Below, piece after piece: positions 15,701 through 30,700 of a DNA stretch of 64,000 nt. Numbering within the stretch: the first letter of the stretch is position 1; the number at the start of each line of letters is the position of its first letter. The position numbers and the translations under genes are program-made. The notes under the pieces are model-generated. The model had not been told where the DNA came from. It was given only the letters and a program-made list of their open reading frames with translations, and ran no database searches. This DNA comes from Sipunculus nudus. Its lineage: Eukaryota > Annelida > Sipuncula > Golfingiida > Sipunculidae. The stretch lies in NCBI GenBank assembly GCA_026874595.1, contig CM049315.1, forward strand, positions 8,864,664 through 8,928,663, in the 5' to 3' direction.

Positions 15701-18700
15701 TCGTATATTTGTTTGAAATAAGAAATGTACATCAGCAATCCGCCGGTGTCAAATTGGACATCGCAGTTATGAATATGCTCTTATCATTTACCGCCGTTAT
15801 ATAAAAAAAATATCGCCAAAAATGAATGATAACCACGTGTGACCGCCAAATTTGCGATTAACTTTTCGTTACATGACCATCCAACATTCATTAAATCGTT
15901 CATTTTTCACTCCTGCCAGCGCCCGAGCGCAGGTTCAGGTGATCTTTGACAGAACAAATATGGGTACATATGTACCCGAATAGGTAACCACGGTTACATG
16001 CAGTGACGAAACGTCATGTCATTGGTTCATTTCAACTCATTTGCATAGCCGAAGACGGCACTGAATTCCGAATATTGCCGACTAGCGACCGTGCATAAAA
16101 GCAGGCCATTAATGAGCCCTTACGGAAGATGCAAATTTTCAGGGCTTAGGGCAAATTTGAACGATCTTGAATCAGTTCTCACACGGGTCACGGCTATCAG
16201 ACATTCGCGGAGGAGGCCACTTTCATAGCTTGAAAGAAGCTGCTTATTTCTCCAGTGGAACACTTTTGAAGTGGAACACTTCCTATAAATTAAAACTAGA
16301 TGTGTCGGAACAACATGAATGCCCACGCCTGGGGCAAATTAGAAACATTTGTAAAATTTTGAAAATTTTTTTAAGTTCAGGAGGTGTCGTATGGTCAAAA
16401 GTAGGTCAACAAGGGCAAAATGCAAACTCGATCTGTAACGGGTCATTATCAAGCAACACAACAAAAATCATGCCAGTATATGCAGGCATTGTGAAAAAAA
16501 GTCCATACATGTGCATTTTCCATAAAAATTTCATGAAATTTTTTATGTTTAAGAGCCGTAAAACAATCAAAAGTAGGTCAACTAGGACGAAATGCGAACT
16601 CGATCTGTAACTGTCATTATCTGCCCACACATAAAAAATCAGGGTGGTATCTGCAGGCATTGAGGAAAAAAAGTCAGTACATATGCATTTGTTATGAAAA
16701 TTTCTATTTTTCATGAAACTTTCTATGTTCAGGAGCAGTCAAATGGTCAAAAGTAGGTCAACTGGGACAAAACAAGAACTCGATCTGTAACTGGTCATTA
16801 TCTGCCTACACACCAAAAATCAGGCCCGTATCTGCAGGCACTGGAAAAAAAAGTTCATACATGTGCACTTTTTTATGAAATTTTCTATGTTAGAGCACCG
16901 TCAAATGGTCAAAAGTAGGTCAACTGGGACAAAACATTAACTCGATCTGTAACTGGTCATTATCTGCCCACACACCAAAAATCAGGCCAATATCTGCAGG
17001 TATTGCGAAGAAAAGTCTGTACAAGTGTATTTGTCATGAAAATTTATATTTAACATGAAATTTCCTATGTTCAGGAGCCGTAAAACAATCAAAAGTAGGT
17101 CAACTGGGACGAAACGCGAACTCGATCTGTAACTGGTCAATATCTGCCCACACACCAAAAATCAGGCCAATATCTGCAGGCATTGCGAAAAAAAGTCCGT
17201 ACATGTGTATTTGTCATGAAATTTCTATTTTTCATGAAATTTTTTAGGTTTAGGAGCCGTAAAATGGTCAAAAATAGGTCAACCGTGAGGAAACGCGAAC
17301 TCGATCTGTAACTGGTATATATCTGCCCACACACCAAAAATCAGGCCAATATCTGCAGGCATTGCGAAAAAAAGTCCGTACAACTGTTTGATTTCGGAAT
17401 GACGGAAGGACGGAATGACGGACATAGGTAAAACTATATGCCCCAGCCACTTTGTGGCAGGGGCATAAAAAGTTGTTGCGCAGAACTACGTTCTAAGCTG
17501 ACGAACCCGCTTAAGAATATGACCTTCCACACACCGTTTTCGCGGGTATATCTGAACTGTCAGTGACGATCTCAGAACATCGTTGCTGCAGTCTTGCAGC
17601 GCTGACATATATAGTAAACAATACAAGCATCGTAGTTTGTATCTGTATGACAGATTAAAGTTGTCGACATTAAGTCGTACTTCACCTAAAATTCCACACG
17701 CAAACCTCGACTTTTACTGGTTTTGCAATCAGAATCCAAATAAAAATTTTAGGGTCGCACAGTAAATCTAGGGTCAGTCGGGTAACTGGAAACAAAGACT
17801 TTTTTTTTTACGCCTGGTCAAGGTCATGACCTCATTTTAAATAAGCGTCGTCCTCTCGCCCATATCTATACATATACCAAGTTTGGTAAAGATCCGTGAA
17901 ATATTTTTTAAGTTATCGCGCCAACAAGATTTATATGTGGCGGCGGCAGCGGCCGGACCGGTATGAAAACATAGTATCCCCCGACTTTGTCTGGGGATAC
18001 AATAATTAAATACATTTGAGAAAATATAGGCACTGATACTAGCATGTTGGTCCTGTAAGCCCAGAAATATTTACTAATGTTAAAAAGTATTTAGGAATAT
18101 AAATTACTTTCAAACATATCTGGAGAAACTTCTCTGGGAGTCATTGACCACAGCACACAGGCTCCCCTTGCTCTGGAACGAGTCATTTATTTATATCCTA
18201 TCTCCCTAAAATTAGCCCCTGTACACATAACTAGCACATACCTGTACCATTGCCTGCATCATAAAGGTGATACCGAGCCAGTCAGGAAGGAACAGCTCCA
18301 GCTCAAGGCTGAGCAGAGCCACTGCAATCACAGCTGGTCGGTAACCCAGCACCAGGTGGCAGCACAGGACCCGCTGGAGCTTGCAGGTCAGGTCTGTCAG
18401 CTGGCGTGCTGGTGTCATGTGGTAGAAGTTGTCTAGCAGCTGGGGCTGACTTGACAACAACAAGGCATGGAACTGTAAAGGAAATAAAAATATATATATA
18501 TATGATATCACAGGTGATAGTCTGGTCACATTTACTGCCAGTATATATAGCATAATTTTGCATTAAGCACCCAGATTTAATATATAAATTTTGCATTTGT
18601 ATGTAATTGAAATATTTCATTAAGCGTGAAACAAAGAACTGAAACATACATCACAAACTTAAAACTCTCATCACAGGTTACTATCAACAAGCAAATGGAT

Positions 18701-21700
18701 AGGTTAAAGTCAATCTTAGCTCAGCTTAATCTTTACGCAAGGTTTAAGATACAACAGTAGTTTTAAACATTTTCCAAAATTAGCAGCTACATTCTTAATT
18801 AATAATAATAACAAGGGACCCATGGGTCACGGCGCTCAGCTGTTATATATGATAAAAAATATGATTTGGGAAAGAGGCACATGCTGGTTTTGTGTGGTAA
18901 TAAATATAAGCTTTATTATGAGTTGTTGGTGTTTAGCTTATGTATGATTTTGATAGTATCTTTTAAGACAGGGAAGAGGATTGATTTAATTTATTTTATT
19001 AACAAATGGAGTGCTATTGTCACACAGATTTTTACTTGGCCATATAACTTATAAGCAGCACATATAATAAAAGAGTTTAACTATTTATTAAAATTTAATA
19101 ACAAATATTGTGCCAATATAATTTTTATTAAAAAAATAATAAGAAAATCATACAATTTTTTAAAATAAAAAATAACTGAAATGATTATTGAAATAATATT
19201 TTAGAATATATTCATGAATGCATTCATGAATACATTTTGAAAGTATCTGCACTGGTATTCAAATACTTTCATTTTTACCTGAATTCCCATTCTTATGCAA
19301 TAATATTTTTTAATGCAGTAAATATTCATATTTGTATTCAAATACATTTGCAAAGCATTCGCACCATGTCTTGTATTTATTCAGTTTTTTCCAAACAATG
19401 ATGTTTAGAATCTAGAATATACAAAATTCACACATTTAAATAATGATCATAAGTACCTGGTTTTATGGCTTTTATTTATATTAAAAAAAAATAAATGTAA
19501 TATATTCACTTTGGACTACTTTCACATCAATCTACACACTAGACACAGTAGGAATCTAGATTAATATCATCAACTGCATCTTTGTCTATCATTAATTTCC
19601 TTCATATGATCCCTAATGATTAGTAATGAATAATATGATTTATATTTTTATCATTAAAATTTAACTGAAAAATACCACAGGTGACTGCATGGTGTTATTT
19701 GGAATAACATTGACATTGACATTCTATCCATCCATACAAGATTCTTATATCATCAGTAACAGTAATTTCCTATTACTCATCAACTAACAAATTCCTTTTC
19801 TATTAATTTTCCTTTGTTATTAAAAACCAATTAAAATTATTAATTTATTGTTTATTGTTATCTTGTTTTTCAAAACAACTACTAGATGAGTTGTGTTGGA
19901 CACCTGGATCAAATGTAGCTGGGCATTAGCTGCCTGGCTGCCCCAGTGTATGCTTCGCTCAAGCATGCATAATCTGATGAAAGGTCAACAAGGTCAACAT
20001 ACAGGTGACTGAAGAGGCCCTGGATTGAGCCTGGGTCTGACATGGTCTCATAAAAACATTATTAAAAGCTACAATATGTGGCCAATTTCTTTCAGCTTTC
20101 TAAATTAGAAAGATGAAATCCTTATGTGTGCATGATATGAAAATTATATCAACAGTGCTCTCAGGGAACAAACGTGCCATGGTCAAAGTTGGGCAAAATT
20201 TAAGGTACTAATTTTATATTTATACTAATAACGTATAAAATTTGAAAAATTCAGAACTAAATTTGGGTATTCAATTGAATCTTGATTAAATAATGTTACA
20301 TCCCTGACAAAAAATCTCTAGCTTCAGCAATCCTCTTGTTAAGAGAGTAAATATATTTCTTGATTTTTTAACAAGGCCTACAGGCCTAATGCGAACCTGT
20401 GCATTGGGAAATACACCAGGTATAATGCTTCAATGCTGGACCATTACTTTTCATGTATATGAACAATGCAAGTACTAAACAATTTGAATAAGAAACAATT
20501 ACACAAACTCTGCTGAAATTCTGGCATGGGTGCACAGAACACTAAAAAATTGTAGCTGGCACCACCAGTCTTGTATACAATGAAGCTATCAGAGATATAT
20601 ACATATGCCCAATTTCAGACTGATATATAAAACCCCTCCTGAGAAAAACGCAGGGACACACACTGTGCAAAAGTCATGGTAGGTGGCAACACCTGTCTTG
20701 TGAGCGAGAGAGCCATCAAAGACACAGACAGGTCATAATATTAGGCCAATACATCAAACTTACCTTGAGTCTGATGCATGGGGCTGACCAGGCTTAGCTG
20801 AGAAAGGCTGTTGCCCCGAGTGAACTGTGACAAATTGCTTGCTCAGGCTACTGCACTGAGTGAACTCATGACCTGCAACTGACTAGACTGAGTGAACTTT
20901 TGACCTGTACCTGGCTGCACTGAGTGAACTCTTGACCTGTTGCATAACCTGACACAGTTGGCAGTCTGCCAAAGCTATAAATAGAATGCAGCACCTGCAC
21001 TGAGTAAACTCCTGACCCATACCTGGCTGCACTGAGTGAACTCTTGACCTGTTGCCTAATCTGTCAACTTGACAGTTTCATCATTAAGCTGAAAGAGGCT
21101 AATATTAGGTTTTTTGCCCATAAAAAACAGGTCAATGTAGGTGGCACCACAAAATCTGCAATTTCAAATGTGAGACATGTGACCAACATTTGCACAATAC
21201 CTGGTAATGCTAGCTTCTGTCATTTCTGAGAGTACTATGTCAGTATGCTTACTTGGCCAAATGACTGTTCAAATTTATGTAACTCCACTAAAATTCATCA
21301 AATGCAAACCATTTAAACAAACTTGAGAGGGCTTGCCTCTGGGATCATTTATGTAAAATATTGAACAATTTGGCTGGACCGTCTACAAGAAGCTTTTCCC
21401 CTATAAAATCGAAGTAAATGCAGATAGCAAAAAAATAGGCTGAATCCCACAAAATTTGATATGTGACAGATAATTGCATAAAATCTGGGAATGGTAGCTC
21501 CTGCTATTGCTGAGAAATTATGGATTAATGTACAGATGACCAATGACCCCTGTACAAAACAAGGGACCCATGGGTCACGGCGCTCAGCTGATCATGATTG
21601 GACTATAAATGTTTCTCCACTGTGATACTATATCAAGTCGATAAAGCTTATGAATATCATGGACATGTTGGGCTATTATAAAGGAATTAAATGTAATATG

Positions 21701-24700
21701 TGAGTAAATGATAAATGAAATTACCTGACTGATGGATTAATAGAGTCAAATATAGTGGTTTTTTTTTTAATTATTTAGGAGGGGTTGAAAATTGTGATAT
21801 ATTTGAGCAAATATAAATGCAATGACAGCAGTAATAAGCAGTAGTAGAATGATGATAAGGCTATTTGTTGAAGGATCTAAAGTGTATGGTAGTCTGCAAG
21901 ATTTCAATTTGACAGATTTGATGTTATGATTAACTATGCTGATGAAGTGATTCATGAATTTGTGACTGTATGACACAATATCTCTTTAGTCTTGACAAGG
22001 TACATTATTGTGATGCCCACTATGTCTACATATTACACAATACTGACATAATTTCTGGCATGTACATAGGTACCTATGGACAAATAGTTATACAAAATAT
22101 TAAAGTATGAATATATCTGATTCATCTTGTTATTGCTTACTGAGGCTGACTTTGGGATGGGGTTCGGATAAGGGAAAAGTGAGGGCAGCACGAAGGTGGA
22201 TGTAGAAATATTCTATTGTAATGTTTTTCATTTATATAAGAATATGAAAAGCTAAGAGGAAAGGGGCCCTCCTACTTGGTTACAGTAAAGTTCTAAATAT
22301 ATGATTGCAATTTATACTCTGACAAGACTGTCATGAAGAAAAACAGTAAAAGTTTTGAGATACTGTGATGCATATGAAAATTTACAGATGGACAGGCAAG
22401 TTGACAGAATGGACTAATACCTATATTTCACTTTCAAGGGAATAATGCATTTAAGTTTATATATAATCCTATTTTTTTTAAGCATATCCACTTTTTCCAT
22501 TTAGAAGTTTATATCTGAATCATTCTTTTATTTACAGGTTTTACAAATTTTTAATAAAAAAAACTGAAAATATAAGTAAAAATATTAGAATTGTTGCAAA
22601 AGTTGCAATCATTATATATACAGAGTAAAAAACTGAAACTATAAGTTAAAAATTAGAATTGTTGCAAAAGTTGCAATCATCATATATCCAGAGTGTAGCT
22701 CATATTGGGTCATATTATGCATACACATATATTTCATTATTTTTAAATCATATATGTTTAAACTGAATTTAAAAGAAAATAATGCCACAACATGGCATCT
22801 ACAAGAATATTCCTTGAATCACTATTAAAAAGTTTTGCACATTGGAGTTTTCAGTACATGCTTAATTTTATTCACCAAAATAAAATAAAAGATTCAGTAA
22901 ATTTGATAAAATAAAACATCTTTTCAAATAAAGTAAACACACTGTTGGTTGAATGAGGGACAAACAATATGATTGTGCTAATTACTATCCCAGTTTTAAT
23001 TTATTACTGGAATTAATACTCAATTTCACACCTGGTGAAGTTTTTACTCCTCTGAAGTAAGGAATTACTTATCTCATGAACATCCACACTTTCATAGCAA
23101 TACACCACTTTGTGGACACAATTAAATGTACACTTTAATCACTGTAACCCTTGTGGTAAAATACAAAATCTAAAATGTAGCATAGCCTAGAATAAGAATG
23201 AATCAAATACAGAAAATAATAACATTCATCTAGTTTATGCACCTGCTGGGGGGGGGGGGGGAGGGAGTGCAGGGCAGAGGGGAAGCCTGCTTGTAGTGGC
23301 CAAGCTGACCCAAGGCAAGCTGCCTGGGGTGGGTTACATAATGCAAGTGAAGGCTGTACTACTAGGTGGGCTAGATGTAAACAACACTTGACATGGTGTA
23401 TGAAAACATGAATAAAAGCTATTCTTTCCAATCAATTTCTTTGAAATTTTAGATTTTAAAAGATTAAATCCTTATGTATATATGCTGTGAAAATTAAATC
23501 AACAGTGCCAAAGTTGGACAAAAATTTAAGGTATTGATTTTTTATTTATGCTAATAACTTGAAAAATTTGCAAAATTCAGATCTAATTTTGGGTAAACAC
23601 TTGAATCTTGATTAAATAAAGTTATATTCCTGAAAAAAGTCTCTAGGTTCAGCAATTCTCATGTTAGGTGAGTAAATATATTTCTAGATTTTTTTAAAAA
23701 TTGCATTATGTTTTGCCCAATAACTTCAAAATAATACCCAATACTGACCTAATTTTTGGTATGTTCGTAGAAAATGTATGAAAGAAAGTGAATACTAAAT
23801 ACAATCAAAAACATATCAGTGGTTTTGATATTAGGCAGCCTTGAAGTGTAACAATGGCTTTTTTTATGGAAAACGGGAGTTTTTTTTCCTTAACATCTCG
23901 AAGGAACGAAGTCCTAATGACCAAATTTTTTGTATGGTAGGAGATTTTGGGGACATCTAAAATTATGCCAACAGCCTGGGGAGCATAGAGATGTGCACTG
24001 AATGACCTACAGTCATCAAAATGGACTGCTTGACAATGTAAGGGAATACAACAAAAGCCTCCAAAAAAATTCAATAACTAGCCTAATTTTGCAGCTTTTA
24101 TTTTCAAATGTCGGATTTTAACAGATTAAATCCTTATGTATGCATGCTGTGAAAATTAAATCCACAGTACTAACAGGAAAAAAACGTGCCGTGGCCAAAG
24201 TTGGGCAAAATTTAAGGTACCAATTTTATATTTTTGGCAATATTTAAAAAATTTTACCAGATTTTGATCAAATTTTTGGTATACAATTTAATTTAGATAA
24301 ATTAAAGTTGTATTACTGGAAAAAAGTCCCTACCTTTAACACTTTTGGTCTTAAGTGACCAAATATCTTCCTGATTTTTTTACAAAGTCCATTATGTTTG
24401 GGCCCATAACATTTTTTAAATTATATAATACTGACTTAATATCTGGCATGTACATAGGAACTATATAGAGGAATATTTTTGGTAAATATGAAGAAAACCA
24501 GATAAGTAGTTTTGATATTAGGCTGTCCTGAAGTGTGAAAATAGATTTCTTATAAAAAATTGAGGTTTTTCCTTAATATCTCAAAGGAACGATGTCCTAA
24601 TGACCTAATTTTCGGCATGGTAGGAGATTTTGGGGACATCTAACTGTATGGCGAATTTCAGATTCGTAGGTTCAATGGTGTCGAAATGTGCCAGTCATAC

Positions 24701-27700
24701 AGACGGACATCCGGACGGACAGACAGACGAACGGACAATGGACCACAACTATAGCTCAGATGACTTATAGTCAGCTGAGCTAAAAATTATTATTATTATT
24801 AAAGTGATTATTGATATTTATTTTAACCTGTATCACTTTTAAAAATATTCCTGCGTGTAAGTGGCAATGTACTTGCTCTAAATACATAACCCCTGAAGGT
24901 GCAGATATATACATTTGTTTATACTTACAATGTGGAGGAAACTGAGCGGGGTGGCCAGGTTGAGGTCCCACTTAAGTTTGTCAAGGATGACAAGCTCCAT
25001 GCGACACACATCTGACACACTGCATCCACAGCCACTCTCCTCCACAAGTTCCGTGGTATTAGGGACAACCTGGAACATACCAACACACAGGTTAATATAC
25101 TGCTTACATTTTAAACACCACATGAAGAGACAGAAACTGCTCCTGGTCAATTATTTATAAGTGTGTGGGTCTGTACGATATCTGATGGAGTTTCATGGAT
25201 TTTGATCAAATATGTAAAATACATTGTTACTGAGCACAACTGAACATCTATAAATGATTGAATCCTGGTGTAGACCCATGGATGGGTGTTTTATGGGTTT
25301 TGGCAGCATTACCAATGGGATGAAATCGAACGCCCAATTTTGCAGCATGATTTTGACATCAATGAGAACAAACAAAGTTGTGTATAAAATTATATATACC
25401 TTTTTTTTAACATTATTTATTTAATATTGTTGTGTATATAATAAAGGGCAACACCATCATAATTTCTGATGGCTATGTTTCAATAAAAGTTTCCACTGAA
25501 AACATAGTATATTTCAAGGACAACAGAAAGCAATGTTAAACATTCCTGGGTACAATTTATTGCAGCATGCTATGTGTTTGTCCCCTTAACATATACTTTA
25601 TTAAATATTAGAAACAGGTCACAAACATATCTGAAATGGTAAAAAGGAGAAAACAAAATGGATGATGATGACAGGAGTAAGATTTCATGACCAGTTAGTT
25701 ATTCTTAAAAACTTCTGTGGTCCTTCCATTTGTGCTTTGCTTGAGCAACAAACAACAGAGCTATTGAATCTATAATGATTAGTAATTATGAAAATATATT
25801 CTGACATAGACAGATATATACACAACAACCTTACCTCATCTTCTTCCAGTGTTTTGGCCGCCAGATAGAGCGAGGCTATGCCAATACACCTTAAATACTT
25901 GGGGCGAGCCTGCAACAAAGATAAACAAGTTATTCATCAAATATCTTTATTCTGCCTACATTGCAAAGGTCTGCTTTATAGACCTGATAAGACAGACATT
26001 CTGAGTTCCTGACAGCCACTTGCAAAGAATTTTATCAGTAAATGCTATACTGATAAGCTCTTTACCACAGCTGCTTGCAGCATGTGACATTAACCTGCGC
26101 TAAAAATGTTAATGTATAGGTAAATTACTTGTGTTCATTCATGCTGTAACTAGAGGACCTGGTTTTTGTGACACAAATACAATTATGTCTCCCCTGACTA
26201 TGGGCCTCACTTTTTACAAATTTGAGGGGAAAAAATGGACCCTTTCAAAAGTTTGGTGTTACCTTAAATCCTGGATTTCTACAAATTTGAACTTGTATGA
26301 TGATTATCAAGGTAACCAATTAATAAACTGATCTGAGATTTTATTCTGCAGATTTGACCTTAAAAATCCAGGTGAAGGTCACCAGTTTTCAAGCTCTTCA
26401 AGGAACCTGATTTAAACAATTAGCGTTAAATTTTAGGAAAAAATATCTGATACTTCAAAATTTATGGTGTTCACCAAATTTTTTTATTTCACCCAATTTT
26501 ACCTGGATGTTAAAGGTCAAGGTCACAGTTTTTTTAACTTGTCTGAGATATTGGTAGAGCCAATTCACAAGTTGAATTTCATGAAAATATATCAAGTGGT
26601 TCAAAAGTTATAGCGTTCAAAATTAATTTCTATCCTGGGTGACTTGAACTTGAAGATGCAGGTCAAAGTCACAAGTTTTGGAGCTACTCCAGGAACTTGA
26701 TTAAAACATTTTGTGTTTCAAATTTGAGGAAAAAATACACGCTACTCCTAAAGTTATGAGTTTCACAAATAATTCGATTTCGGCCTATTTGACCTTGATG
26801 CTGAAGGTCAAGGTCACTGTTTTTTTTTAACTTGTCCAAGAGATTGGTAGAGACAATTCACAAGTTGAATTTCATGAAAATATATCAAGTGGTTCAAAAG
26901 TTATAGTGTTCAAAATTAATTTCAAAATTAATTTCTAAATTAATTTCTGACCTTGAAAATCCAGGTCAAGGTAACCAGTTTTGAGCTCCTCAAGGGACTT
27001 GATTAAAACAATTTGTGTTTCAAATTTGAGGAAAAAATATGCGCTTTAGTTATGGGTTTCTCAAATAATTCTGTTTTGGCCTATTTGACCATGATGCTCA
27101 CGCTTACTACGACAGACCAAAACACTATATATCCCCCCCCCCCATGGGGAGGTGAGACATTAATTCATGAAACACTTGTTGACCTGAATGTAGAAATAAA
27201 GGTCAATACAACCAGGGATAACTCAGTCTTAAAGGTTACATCAGACAAATATAACTCAAGTTTTAAAACCTTGTCATAAAATACATCCTTCAAACTTAAA
27301 AAAATCCCTTGTATTTACCAAAAAGGGGATATATGAATTTAAATATTTACCTGCAAAACCTGGCCTGTAAATGTTAGGAGCAGATCAGATATAATTTTAG
27401 AATTTTTTATTTTTATTAAATGTTTGGAGGAAAATCCAGATTACAATTAAAGTTTTATTCAAGCAAAATCAATTCACAGTTCAACAAATTGCATTATTTT
27501 CATAAAAAGATCCTTCACTTGCAAAGGTGCTGATCTATCATTCCAAAAGGAGAAATTACTGCTAAGCAGCATTTTGTCATGAATACTTGCAAATCAGTTG
27601 ACAGCTTGAAAATTATCTCAACATTACATTTAAGTACATATCAACTGCAATTTCAGTCTATCTTTTATTTAAAACATCACACTGGGAACTGCTTAGGTCA

Positions 27701-30700
27701 CTTCTCCTTTCCCAAAATGCATTTCTCTAACCTAACATTTTAACCATTGTTGAAGGACTACTTGAGAGATGAGAGCAACTCCTAATGAACATAACTTAAT
27801 AAACCAAGGGAGTTTGAACATTTGTTCAAAAACTGAGCTCAAATTATTTATGGCTGTAGATTTTGATTCAAAATATTGGGTTTTTTTTCATGTCCATCAA
27901 TAAGTTTCAATTAAGAATGGACTGCAAGCGGGTTTCAAAATTGGAAATTCATGATTGACCCCTGTGTACTTCAACTTTCAAGTGAGACAGAATAAAAAAG
28001 AACCTTCAAAACATACCACGTATTCCATCCATGGCTGCCACTCAGCAGTTATTCAAATGCAAACTGATTATAAAAGGTAAAAAGGTTAACTGTGTCATCA
28101 ACTGCGTCAGAGGGCAGGGGCCTTGTCTACATATGTTCCAACTGTTCAGTGAACCATCTGGCCCAAAACAGTATAACAGCTACCACCTGGGTACACTCCC
28201 AGTATTGATTAACAATAACACTATGGTCAAGCAGTTGTGCATGGCCACTCCCCTATACACACTTGTTAAGAGTTGTCATGATATCAAAAACTTATGAACA
28301 TTAATATGTTAGTTGCCTTAAAATAAAAAGAATATCCCAACCAACAATCACATGTTTAACATTTCCAAAAAGGCCTGAAATATTACATATATATCAAACT
28401 TTTGATAACATAGAATATACACAGTATAACCACAAACTTCCCAAAAAGATAACAGTTACAGGTTTACAGAGCAGTTTCTCTGACCTGCACAATGATTATG
28501 CTGAACCGAGAGAAGGAATATAAAGTTTGCGCACAGGGAGTATTTGTCCAAGGACACAGCTGAGGTGAAGCAAGAATGGCAGGTTTGTTTTGGTACAATA
28601 CTCTGGGATTCAGGTCAAGGAGGCCACTCCTGGACAAAAGCTGCTCAAACACTTGAGAGAATTCCCACACCCAAGGTATTGTTCCAGGTGCTTTAAGCCC
28701 ATTGCCATGGTCCAGTGAGAACATGGGGACAACTAGAAAGATGACTGGACTGGAGGTTGCCTTGGTGTATTTTATCTACAGCTGAACATTTTAAGAAATG
28801 TTTCAGTAATGTTTATTTTAATTTTTAATAAATAGATAAATTAAGGAAAATTTAGAATTTACATTAAAAACAAGGTACCTATGGGTCACGGTGCTCAACT
28901 GTTATATATGATAAAATATATGATTTAGAAATGTGGCACATGCAGGTTTTGTGTGGTAATAAATATAAGCTGTATTATGAGTTGTTGTTGTTGTTTAGCT
29001 TACGTATGATTTTGATAGTACCTTTGGAGACAGGGAAGAGGACTGATTTCATTTATTTTATTAACAAATGTAGTACTATTGTCACAGATTTTGACTTGGC
29101 CATATAACTTTTAAGCAGAACATATAATATAAGAGTTTAACTATTTATTAAAAAAAATTACAAATATTGTCCCAAATATAATTTTTATTAAAAATAATAA
29201 GAGAATCATATGATTTTTTAAAATGAAATATAACTGAAATGATTATTAAAATAATATTAAAGAATATATTCATGAATGCATTTATTAATTTATTGTTTAT
29301 TGTTATTTTGTTGGTTAAAACTACTAGATGAGTTGGGTTCGACACCTGGATCAACTGTGGCTGGCCATAAGCTGCCTGGCTGCCCCAGTGAATGCCTCGC
29401 CTCAAGCATGCATAATTTGCTGAAAGTTCAACAAGGTCAACATACAGGTGACTCAAGAAGGGCTGGTGAGAGCATGGTCTCATAAAAACATTAATAAAAG
29501 CTACCATTTTTGGCCAATTTTTTGGCCAAATTTTGGCAGCTTTCTAAACTACAAAGATGAAATCCTTATGTGTGCATGATATGAAAATTATATCAACAGT
29601 GCTCACAGTAAACAAACGTACCATGGTCAAAGTTGGGCAAAATTTAAGGTACTAATTTTATATTTATACTAATAACTTATAAAATTTGAAAATTCAGAAC
29701 TAATTTTGGGTATTCAATTGAATCTTGATTAAATAATGTTACATCCCTGACAAAAAATCTCTAGCTACAGCAATCCCCTGTTAAGGGAGTAAATTTATTT
29801 CTTGATTTTTTACAAAGTGCATTATGTTTGGGCCCATAACTTAAAACAATTAGGCAATACTGACATCATTTCTGGCATATGCATAGAGAATGTATAGAAA
29901 AATATATATATTATATATGATTAAAGTCAGACCAGTGATTTTGATATTAGGCAGTCTTGAAGTGTAACAATGGGTTTTTAATGGGAAAATGAAGTTTTTC
30001 ATTAATATCTCGAAGGTATTAAGTCCTAGTGACCGAATTCTTGGCATGGTAGGGGATTTTGGAGACATCTAATTGTATGCCAAATTTTAGGAACTGAGAG
30101 CTGAAGCTGGGGAGCTGAGCTCTTGCAAACTACATAACACTAGCTTGATGTAAACAATATGTTACATGGTGCTTAAAAACATGAATAAAATCTACAGTTT
30201 TTGATCAACTGGTTTCAAATTTTTGGTGTTAACAGACAAAATGCTAACATAAACATGCTGTGAAAATTAAATCCACAGTACTTACAGGAAAAAACATCAA
30301 AGTTGTCCGTGGTCAAAGTTGGGCAAAATTTAAGGTACCAATTTTTTATTTTTAATATTTTAAAAAATTTAAAAGATTTTGATCTAATTTTGGGTATACA
30401 ATTTAATTTTGATTAATTAAAGTTATATTACTGGAAAAAAAGTCCATAGCTTTAACATGATTTTTGTTAAGTGATCAAATATCTTTCCTGATTTTTTCCT
30501 GATGTTTGGGCCCATAAATTTTGTAAATTATATAATACAAACATAATTTCTGGCATGTACATAGGAACTATATAGAGGAATATTTATGGTAAATATGAGG
30601 AAAAACAGATGAGCGGTTTTGATATTAGGCAGTCCTGAAGTGTGAAAATAGGTTTTTAATAAAAAATTGAGGTTTTTCCTAATTTCTCAAAGGAACGAAG

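Larger units (their letters stand above)
15257..17811. mobile_element. TIR element of about 2.55 kb inserted in the type B element
   Basis: Left end (ggcc)taaaaaaaaaggtctttgtttcc and right end ggaaacaaagactttttttttacg are imperfect inverted repeats of about 22 bp. CCTGG stands on both sides (15252-15256 and about 17810-17814), consistent with a 5-bp target duplication. No transposase ORF is visible, so it is non-autonomous. It carries a palindrome-rich promoter-like block and a further nested element. Confidence 0.5.
13159..18003 (-). mobile_element. Type B tandem-core element with nested insertions, in CCNI intron 6
   Basis: The left end is ttggcaccgcaggtgcca followed by gtatccccagac; the right end is gactttgtctggggatac after a CGG-rich stretch. 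The same ends occur in opposite orientation at 51993-54124. The core is about 5.5 tandem units of about 326 bp (about 13250-15250). Spacing of the catcatccNataaccc landmark is 326, 326, 327, 326 and 329. A second element splits it at about 15257-17811. Confidence 0.7.

Noticed and set aside
13250-17400. CRISPR-like regularly spaced repeats
   Set aside because: Units are 175-326 bp with no short repeat/unique spacer pattern, in an intron of an animal gene. These are satellite-like cores of mobile elements.
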